This document shows positions 1 through 4,630 of a DNA stretch of 7,336 nt, one piece after another (position 1 is the first letter of the stretch; each line of letters opens with the position of its first letter). The DNA comes from Nitrospirota bacterium (GTDB taxonomy: Bacteria; Nitrospirota; Nitrospiria; Nitrospirales; UBA8639). The notes beneath the pieces are model-generated. The model was not told where the DNA came from. It saw only the letters and a program-made list of their open reading frames with translations, and made no database searches. The DNA lies in assembly GCA_029865515.1 (NCBI GenBank), contig JAOUGQ010000141.1, positions 1 through 7,336 of the forward strand. Direction: 5' to 3'. The translations under genes and the position numbers were made by a program.

Positions 1-128
1 ATTTCTCAAGAGACCATGGGTCTAGAGGATTCCATGAAATGTTGTTCCGTGGACGAAAATGCGCCAGGCGTTCAAGGTTAAAGGGACCCGTTTGAATGTC
101 TGAGAGAAAAATTGAACTTAGTAAAAAC

Positions 129-159
129 TTCTTCAATTAGATAATAATTTTTTGAAGAA
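129..159. repeat. Perfect 8-bp inverted repeat, AT-rich loop
   Basis: The arms TTCTTCAA (129-136) and TTGAAGAA (152-159) are exact reverse complements around a 15-base, almost entirely A/T loop. It lies about 115 bases upstream of the TATAAT box and 230 upstream of the CBS-domain gene. No T-run follows the right arm, so it is not a classical intrinsic terminator in the plus direction. It could be a hairpin at the end of a gene to the left or a regulator binding site; nothing here decides which. Confidence 0.4.
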
Positions 160-240
160 TGCCCATTTTGGGATCCCAGATTCGAATGGACAATAATCGG
201 CGAATGTTTTCTCCTGTGCTTTTGGGATGGTTTTAGGTCT

Positions 241-280
241 CGGGAAGTCTGATCCCGTTCCTGGGATTGGCGGTTATAAT
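241..280 (+). promoter_or_regulatory. Candidate -10 box with adjacent inverted repeat
   Basis: A perfect TATAAT at 275-280 is a plausible -10 element for the CBS-domain gene 112 bases downstream. No good TTGACA-like -35 sits 16-18 bases before it, and the TGn extended -10 motif is absent. Immediately upstream is an inverted repeat, CGGGA (241-245) and TCCCG (253-257), in the position where an activator or repressor site could compensate for the missing -35. This is a composition-level prediction only. Confidence 0.25.
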
Positions 281-333
281 GTCTCTATTTGTATTTGATC
301 TGAATGAAAAAAGACTAAGAAGTTGGAGGAAAG

Positions 334-354
334 ATGTTGGAGAAATTGTTATAA
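334..354 (+). CDS. Six-codon mini-ORF, possible leader peptide
   Basis: An ATG at 334 follows a strong GGAGGA Shine-Dalgarno (325-330) and reads Met-Leu-Glu-Lys-Leu-Leu before a TAA at 352-354. It ends 37 bases before the preferred start of the CBS-domain gene and is in a different frame. The SD is as good as that of the CBS gene. It may be a translated leader or translational coupling device, or a chance pairing of an SD and an ATG. The peptide has no recognisable attenuation signature such as repeated amino-acid codons. Confidence 0.2.
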   Translation: MLEKLL

Positions 355-391
355 TAAAAAAAGTTTCAAAACTACGATGGAGGGACAACAG

Positions 392-787
392 ATGCTCATT
401 CAAATTATGCAGAAGAACTTGAAAACCATTCCGGAAGGTTTTTCAATCACTCAGGCTGCGGAAAAAATGCAGAAAGAAGGAATTGGGAGTTTATTGGTCG
501 AACGGGATGGAACCCCTGTTGGAATCATCACTGATACGGCAATTGTCCATAAGGCAGTTGGAGTCAAGAAAGATCTTGATCGCACCACCGTAGGAAGCCT
601 TATGACCACACCCCTGCCCACCATCCAATTGACACAAACTTCGCACGATGCGTTGGATATGATGGGTGACCTGGGCATTCGTCATCTTGTTGTCTGTGAT
701 GGGCCGGAAATGGTCGGGTTGGTTTCCGCCCGAGATCTTCTTGTGTACTTTGGAAGTGTTTCGGAGCCCAGAATCGGGGTGGATTAA
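392..787 (+). CDS. Small two-CBS-domain protein
   Basis: The product is a 131-residue cytoplasmic protein made almost entirely of a tandem CBS pair (Bateman module), at roughly residues 4-58 and 66-122. Such stand-alone modules usually bind adenosyl ligands (AMP, ATP, NAD or SAM) and regulate a partner protein. The start is ATG 392 because GGAGGG lies six bases before it; an in-frame ATG at 377 and a TTG at 323 lack such a site. CBS2 shows the ribose-phosphate motif G-L-V-S-A-R-D (109-115) with its Asp. In CBS1 the equivalent stretch G-I-I-T-D-T-A (44-50) has Ala where Asp is usual, so one nucleotide site may be weakened. No effector domain is fused and no obvious partner gene is adjacent, so its target is unknown. 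The family call is secure; the physiological role is not. Confidence 0.9.
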   Translation: MLIQIMQKNLKTIPEGFSITQAAEKMQKEGIGSLLVERDGTPVGIITDTAIVHKAVGVKKDLDRTTVGSLMTTPLPTIQLTQTSHDALDMMGDLGIRHLVVCDGPEMVGLVSARDLLVYFGSVSEPRIGVD

Positions 788-1033
788 CTCCTCGCAACGT
801 ATTCGAACCTGACCAAGGAATGGTAGATCACTCTCGATTGTTTCGGAGGGATGGTTTCGTCAGTTGGGAAAGGCAAACTCTAAGTTCTGGTTGCATCTTT
901 TCCAATTCATCTTTTCTGAGTCCCACCAAAAGAGATGTGTAGGAAAATACGAAACAATATGGGGTTGAAGAGAGGTGCAAAAATCTGTTAGTAGAAGAAG
1001 TTAGGAGTCTTGAAAATATCCCGAATCATCAAG
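788..1033. other. Intergenic spacer, no recognised element
   Basis: This ~246-base gap between the CBS-domain gene and the His-rich protein gene holds no ORF, tRNA or repeat that I can support. I found no convincing hairpin with a T-run after the CBS stop, and no paired -35/-10 close to consensus. An AGGAG at 1003-1007 lies only two bases before a TTG at 1010, too close for normal initiation there, and is far from the ATG at 1034. Confidence 0.4.
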
Positions 1034-1333
1034 ATGAAGCGTATTTCTCCATTTTTTGTTGCCTGTCTGGTTACCTGTTTACTGCTAGTAAGCGGTGTTC
1101 TCACCGCCCAGGCTGTTGAACACAGCCAACATCATTCTCAACACCATAAATCGACCCATGCTACCCTTCTATGCACCTGGTTTTGTGCCGCAGGGCAAAC
1201 CATGGAGTCCGATCAGGTGTTGGTGGACGGCCCGGTTGAGTCTCTACTCATAATTGACCATTGGCGTCCTAGCACTCCTCAAAAATTTCTCGTTATTCTT
1301 CCGGTCTCTCGTGCTCCGCCTTCCAACCTGTAG
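1034..1333 (+). CDS. Small exported His-rich protein with CxxxC motif
   Basis: The predicted 99-residue protein starts with a textbook signal peptide: a basic Met-Lys-Arg, a hydrophobic stretch at about residues 7-25 and a likely cleavage after Ala-Gln-Ala (25-27). A histidine cluster follows (His30, 33, 34, 37, 38, 42), then Cys47-x3-Cys51 in a Trp-Phe-containing hydrophobic segment, then a Pro-rich tail. The pattern resembles small DUF2946-type exported proteins often found near copper genes, but I am not certain of the family. His and Cys density suggests metal binding. It lies upstream of, and on the same strand as, the Met-rich outer membrane protein and the cupredoxin-like protein. The start is uncertain: a TTG at 1010 would add eight residues, and neither start has an ideally spaced SD. 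The signal peptide is best formed from ATG 1034. Confidence 0.7.
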   Translation: MKRISPFFVACLVTCLLLVSGVLTAQAVEHSQHHSQHHKSTHATLLCTWFCAAGQTMESDQVLVDGPVESLLIIDHWRPSTPQKFLVILPVSRAPPSNL

Positions 1334-1559
1334 TTCCCTTCTCTCTGTATTTTTTTGTTATCACCGGTCATTCGGGCATTTGAGCTTAAGATTCAATTAG
1401 TCCGTGCTCGAAGTGTTTGGGAGTAAGGGCTTTTTTCTTTGAGAAAGACCTTTTTCTCAACCGAGTTTGTTGTATTGGAAGTGGTGCATAATAAAGATTT
1501 TCAAGGGCAAATTTGCCCAGGATTAGATTTCTTATTTTCTTATCAAAGGCTCCTGGTCG
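1334..1559. other. Intergenic region left of repeat copy A
   Basis: This is non-coding sequence between the His-rich protein gene and the repeat element. A T-run at 1350-1356 follows the stop but no clear GC-rich hairpin precedes it, so I do not call a terminator. The frame of the downstream outer membrane protein gene happens to remain open from 1439 through this region; the translation looks random and it has no SD. Confidence 0.4.
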
Positions 1560-1669
1560 GTTCAAAAAAGTCCGTCCAGCAAGGCTACAACCGTTTTTAC
1601 GCGCGGAGCGTAGGTTTAGTACGTGAGCACGGAAAAATGGGGAGAACGCCGCTGGCGGCTTTTTTCAAC
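1560..1669 (+). repeat. ~110-bp inverted-repeat element, copy A
   Basis: This element is bounded by near-complementary ends. The left arm pairs AAAAAAG (1564-1570), CCG (1572-1574) and CCAGC (1576-1580) with GCTGG (1651-1655), CGG (1656-1658) and CTTTTTT (1659-1665) on the right, with two single-base bulges. It shares exact blocks with the inverted copy at 6993-7103: GCGGAGCGTA (1603-1612), AGTACGTGAG (1618-1627) and GAGAACGCCGCTGGC (1642-1656). No transposase is encoded, and I see no target duplication at the edges. A REP-like or MITE-like intergenic repeat is the likeliest class, of a type I associate with Nitrospira. It ends 87 bases before the outer membrane protein start. Confidence 0.85.
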
Positions 1670-1756
1670 AGAACCGTATTGGGAGATAAGATCGGAAATT
1701 ATTTTTCTGATAGCCGGATTGGCGCAATAATGTTTAATCGCAAAAGGACACACGCA

Positions 1757-2914
1757 ATGAAAACGAGAGGTATTCGATATCTACTTTTTGGACTCCTCAT
1801 GGGAAGTTATGGATTAGTCTGTTTTCTCCCACCGGCTGAAGGAGCCGTATTAGATGGTTTGATGGGCGGGGTGGAGGAATCTTTAGGGAAGCGGGCAGAA
1901 GAAAAAGGCGAACGGCTGATCATCGGGAATTTTTATCAGGCTGAAAGACCTGATTCTCACGCGCCAATCGGGGTGATGCAAGATCACACGCATAACAAGG
2001 GTGAATTCATGTTTACCTACCGCTATATGTATATGTACATGGACAAGATGCGGAATGGGACCGACAACCTGTCCATCAATGACGTGTTATCACCGAGCAG
2101 AGAAAATTTTGCGGTGACTCCAAAAAACATGACCACTCAGATGCATATGTTCAGTGCAATGTATGGCTTAAATGATACGGTCACCCTGATGGCGATGCTG
2201 CCCTACGTTATGAAGGAGATGGAGCATCAAAACAGAGCCGGGGCCAATTTTACGACTCACTCCAGCGGATTCGGAGATACTAAGTTGGCAGCCTTATGGC
2301 GATTGTACGCATTCGAAACGCCCAGCATCGGTGCCCATCGGTTCCATTTGAATACCGGTGTGTCGCTGCCGACCGGGGATATTAATCCTACCGATAACAC
2401 CCCGTTGGGGAACAATTCGCTCCTGCCCTATCCAATGCGCTTGGGTTCCGGAACGGTTGATCTGTTGCCCGGGCTGACCTATACGGGGGTTCGAAACGAT
2501 GTTTCGTGGGGGTTTCAGGCACTTGGGACGGTTCGTATCGGATACAATCAGCAGGGCTACAAAGAGGGCAACCGCTATCAGGTGAACTCCTGGGGGGCAT
2601 ACCGTTGGGCAAAATGGATCAGCACGTCAGCAAGATTGAACTGGCAGCAGTGGTACAACATCAAGAGAGAAGACGGCCAACTCCAAACAACAGTTGGAGC
2701 GTCACAAACCCCTCTTGTCCCAACCGCCTATCCGAAACTTCAGGGAGGACAACGGCTGGACCTTATGGGCGGTGTGAATATTCTTTTTCCGGAGTTTAGG
2801 GGCCTCGAAAATCATCTGAACGTTGAAGCCGGTGCGCCTATTTATCAATATCTCGACGGCCCGCAACTACGACAAGCCTGGTCTTTTTGGGTCGGCTGGC
2901 AAATCGTCATGTAA
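1757..2914 (+). CDS. Met-rich outer membrane beta-barrel, PF13557-like
   Basis: The 385-residue protein begins with a signal peptide (about 1-30, hydrophobic core 8-23, cleavage near Ala27-Glu-Gly-Ala30) and continues as alternating aromatic/polar strands typical of an outer membrane barrel. Motifs such as Y-R-Y-M-Y-M-Y-M (88-95), M-T-T-Q-M-H-M-F (125-132), S-L-P-T-G-D (203-208), L-P-Y-P-M-R-L-G-S-G (223-232) and a C-terminal L-D-G-P-Q-L (366-371) match the 'transporter' family related to PF13557 (MetA-pathway phenol-degradation barrel). Fourteen methionines and several histidines fall between residues 74 and 157, suggesting soft-metal contact. Mature Cys is absent. ATG 1757 is chosen because AAAAGGA (1742-1748) lies eight bases upstream and the signal peptide starts there; a longer open frame back to 1439 reads through the repeat and is judged spurious. 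The cupredoxin-like gene begins 62 bases after its stop. The substrate is not known. Confidence 0.85.
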   Translation: MKTRGIRYLLFGLLMGSYGLVCFLPPAEGAVLDGLMGGVEESLGKRAEEKGERLIIGNFYQAERPDSHAPIGVMQDHTHNKGEFMFTYRYMYMYMDKMRNGTDNLSINDVLSPSRENFAVTPKNMTTQMHMFSAMYGLNDTVTLMAMLPYVMKEMEHQNRAGANFTTHSSGFGDTKLAALWRLYAFETPSIGAHRFHLNTGVSLPTGDINPTDNTPLGNNSLLPYPMRLGSGTVDLLPGLTYTGVRNDVSWGFQALGTVRIGYNQQGYKEGNRYQVNSWGAYRWAKWISTSARLNWQQWYNIKREDGQLQTTVGASQTPLVPTAYPKLQGGQRLDLMGGVNILFPEFRGLENHLNVEAGAPIYQYLDGPQLRQAWSFWVGWQIVM

Positions 2915-2925
2915 AAGAACCGGGT

Positions 2926-2949
2926 ATTCCCTCATCGGGAGAGGGGAAT
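2926..2949 (+). promoter_or_regulatory. Intercistronic hairpin between barrel and cupredoxin genes
   Basis: ATTCCC (2926-2931) pairs with GGGAAT (2944-2949), and TC (2932-2933) extends the stem with GA (2941-2942) past a one-base bulge. It lies in the 62-base gap between the two genes and is not followed by a T-run, so it is unlikely to stop transcription fully. It could stabilise or process the shared transcript. The hairpin is seen in sequence; the role is inferred. Confidence 0.35.
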
Positions 2950-2976
2950 GGATCCTCTTCATAAAGGAGAATGGCC

Positions 2977-3783
2977 ATGAAGAAAAGACACATCATAGTG
3001 TTTTTGGCAAGTGTATTTCTAATGACGGGAGTTACCCTGACTCACGCCTATGAGGTGGGGGAGGCTCACAATGGCGGAACTATTCATGGACAAGTGACCT
3101 TTTCCGGCAACCCCCCAGGGCCGCTGCGGTTTACCGTGGAAAAGAATCCGGAAATTTGCGGACAGGAAAGAAGTCTGCTGAAAGTGGAGACTCACAATGG
3201 ATTTCTAACCGGAGCTGTTGTCGTACTGGAAGGGGTGAAAAAAGGGAAACCCTTTCCGATGCAGGCTCTTCGAGGAAATTTACCAGGCGAAGGGGAATTT
3301 CGATATCAGGGTGGAAATTCTCTTGGCCTCCAGGTCAAGACCAAAGGTTGTAATTTTGGCCCCTTTACGGGTGTGATTGCGGCCGATGAAGCCGTGCGCT
3401 TTCAGAACCAGGATATGATCAAGCATGTCCTGCACTCCTTTGTGTCTAAGGATACCAAGGGAAGAATTCTGCGCACCGTTCATAATCAGGACCTTTCGCC
3501 TCGTGATGAAATCGACCGGGTATTTCCCTCAGACAAAATGAAGGACGGTGTCGTTGTTCGAATCATTTGTAATAGGCATGACTTCATGCAGAACTGGTTG
3601 TATGTGGTGGACAACCCCTATTTTGCCATTTCCGATCAGGAAGGCCGGTTCACGATTGACGAAATTCAGCCGGGAACGTATACGTTGTTGGTCAGACATC
3701 CAGTGCTGGGGGAACAGCGCCAGGAGGTCACCATCGAAGCCCGAGGAGACTTGCAGGTGGGATTTCAGTTCGTGAATGAATGA
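2977..3783 (+). CDS. Exported cupredoxin / carboxypeptidase-regulatory-like protein
   Basis: This 268-residue protein has a signal peptide (about 1-24, ending Thr-His-Ala). A beta-sandwich opening G-T-I-H-G-Q-V-T-F-S-G (34-44) follows, then a region with two conserved-looking cysteines (Cys61, Cys125). A cupredoxin core comes next: F-x-N-x-D-x3-H (142-150) supplies the first copper His and C-x2-H-x2-M (Cys198, His201, Met204) the remaining type-1 ligands. Residues 217-256 form a carboxypeptidase-regulatory-like strand set including G-R-F-T-I and P-G-T-Y-T-L. This order is typical of periplasmic 'methylamine-utilization-like' cupredoxin-fold proteins. It probably binds copper for electron transfer or copper handling. 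ATG 2977 is preferred because AAGGAG (2964-2969) is seven bases upstream; ATG 2971 would leave almost no spacing. It is probably co-transcribed with the barrel gene upstream. Confidence 0.85.
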   Translation: MKKRHIIVFLASVFLMTGVTLTHAYEVGEAHNGGTIHGQVTFSGNPPGPLRFTVEKNPEICGQERSLLKVETHNGFLTGAVVVLEGVKKGKPFPMQALRGNLPGEGEFRYQGGNSLGLQVKTKGCNFGPFTGVIAADEAVRFQNQDMIKHVLHSFVSKDTKGRILRTVHNQDLSPRDEIDRVFPSDKMKDGVVVRIICNRHDFMQNWLYVVDNPYFAISDQEGRFTIDEIQPGTYTLLVRHPVLGEQRQEVTIEARGDLQVGFQFVNE

Positions 3784-3811
3784 AGGACAGCAGGAGAAGT
3801 AAATTGTCAGG

Positions 3812-3834
3812 GGGTGTCTTGACCATCAACACCC
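3812..3834. terminator. Hairpin at convergent gene junction
   Basis: GGGTG (3812-3816) pairs with CACCC (3830-3834), and TTGA (3819-3822) with TCAA (3826-3829), with a two-base bulge and a CCA loop. It lies 28 bases after the cupredoxin stop and overlaps the last codons of the minus-strand gene. Its symmetry could serve both convergent genes. There is no strong T-run on either side, so termination may be weak or need a factor. Confidence 0.4.
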
Positions 3835-4392
3835 GAGTCGTGAGTCGCAGGGTGGTTGCTTAAAGCCACCTTGCGGTGGTGGGTTCCATTGGGGGCCGGG
3901 ACCCGCAGGTTCTTGAAGGTCACTATTATCATAGGGTTCTTCATTGCCGGTTACCCCATCCTCATAGGAATCCTTGAACATCTCACCCAATTCCTGTTCA
4001 AACTTGCCGTTTCCATTCAAATCAATCCAAAAAAATACCGGGTCGCCAACGGTCAGTACCACGGGGGTGCCAAACTCGTCGAGCCAGACTTTGTAGGTTC
4101 GGCGAGCCGTCATGAAATTGACGGATCCTGAGCCGGTCAGGTCGAACTCTCTGAAAAACATATCGTTGCGCCAATCATAATAGGCCTTGATTTCCCGCGG
4201 GTCGAATTCATCCGGTTCAACCGGAAGCTTCGGACGTGGTTGAATCGAGGAAAACGGGGTCGAATTCATCGCCACAGGTTGCACCCAGTTGGAAGGTTGG
4301 TGATTGGACTGAGAAGGGAAAGCAGACTCTCCCCAGGAAGTTGAACTCAAAGCCCCTAGCAATGGGATGAGGAGAAGGGAAATCGGTAGCAT
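3826..4392 (-). CDS. Exported hypothetical protein with EF-hand-like loops
   Basis: I do not recognise a named family. The 188-residue product begins with a short signal peptide (hydrophobic residues 2-15, possible cleavage after Ser-Thr-Ser-Trp-Gly near 21), followed by a Pro/Ser/Gln-rich linker to about residue 60. The folded-looking part (62-157) carries D-L-T-G-S-G-S (84-90) and D-L-N-G-N-G-K-F-E (124-132). Both resemble calcium-binding EF-hand or dockerin loops, although position 12 is Leu instead of Glu in the second. An acidic segment follows (141-158). The C-terminus is Pro/Gly-rich with Cys182 and Cys188. ATG at 4392 is chosen because the signal peptide begins there; its SD is weak. 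The frame stays open upstream to 4728, overlapping the divergent phosphatase gene, but that part looks random. Calcium binding in the periplasm or outside the cell is an inference. Confidence 0.7.
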   Translation of the reverse strand: MLPISLLLIPLLGALSSTSWGESAFPSQSNHQPSNWVQPVAMNSTPFSSIQPRPKLPVEPDEFDPREIKAYYDWRNDMFFREFDLTGSGSVNFMTARRTYKVWLDEFGTPVVLTVGDPVFFWIDLNGNGKFEQELGEMFKDSYEDGVTGNEEPYDNSDLQEPAGPGPQWNPPPQGGFKQPPCDSRLGC

Positions 4393-4434
4393 GGGATTGT
4401 GTTCTTGTCCTGGTAATTTAGAGGGCCTTGCTAA

Positions 4435-4464
4435 ATTGTATTCTTTGCTGGAGCAAGGGCGCAA
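4435..4464 (-). promoter_or_regulatory. Candidate promoter for the EF-hand-like gene
   Basis: On the minus strand, TTGCGC (complement of 4459-4464) and TACAAT (complement of 4435-4440) are separated by 18 bases and point at the start at 4392. The -10 matches consensus at five of six positions and the -35 at three. The spacer contains a perfect inverted repeat, TTGCT-GG-AGCAA (4445-4456), which could be an operator. This is a motif match only. Confidence 0.3.
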
Positions 4465-4546
4465 ATAAGACAGGGATTTGCCCTTTGATTCTGTCCGAGG
4501 TGCCCATCGCGTACTGGAGGGTTTCCGGATATAATCCAAACCCTGT

Positions 4547-4577
4547 TTGATCCCCTTCTGATCTATATCTCTATTAT
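4547..4577 (+). promoter_or_regulatory. Candidate promoter for the PhoD-like gene
   Basis: TTGATC (4547-4552) and TATTAT (4572-4577) stand 19 bases apart, upstream of the phosphatase start at 4631 in the ~238-base divergent intergenic region. The spacing is longer than the usual 16-18, so this is weak. Another TATAAT at 4530-4535 has no matching -35. Confidence 0.25.
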
Positions 4578-4630
4578 TCACCACCGGTATCCCTACCGAT
4601 TGGAAGACCTTAAAAGGATGCACTCTATCA

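Larger units (their letters stand above)
1..322. other. Left non-coding region, no supported gene
   Basis: I see no convincing gene. A plus-strand frame is open from base 1 to a TAA at 79-81, and a minus-strand frame is open from about base 126 to the left edge, but both are too short to separate from chance and neither has a start with an SD. The region contains the inverted repeat at 129-159, a ten-base palindrome TGGGATCCCA at 169-178, a CGGGA/TCCCG inverted repeat at 241-257 and a TATAAT box at 275-280. It probably acts as the upstream control region of the CBS-domain gene. Confidence 0.4.

Noticed and set aside
1..126. Possible gene end running off the left edge, on either strand
   Set aside because: The open frames are under 45 codons, without a start, an SD or a recognised motif; this cannot be distinguished from chance.
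600..797. Minus-strand 65-codon ORF over the CBS-domain gene
   Set aside because: It is the shadow of a confidently recognised CBS pair, with no own signals.
1334..1360. T-run after the His-rich gene considered as an intrinsic terminator
   Set aside because: No stable GC-rich stem directly precedes the T-run.
1560..1669. Repeat considered as a CRISPR array or a complete insertion sequence
   Set aside because: There are only two distant, inverted copies, no regular spacers and no transposase gene in the window.
2823..3053. Plus-strand 76-codon ORF bridging the barrel and cupredoxin genes
   Set aside because: It is out of frame with both strong genes and has random-looking composition.
3856..4131. 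Plus-strand 91-codon ORF opposite the EF-hand-like gene
   Set aside because: It overlaps antisense a better-supported minus-strand gene with a signal peptide and has no SD; its hydrophobic stretch is the complement of the coding strand.
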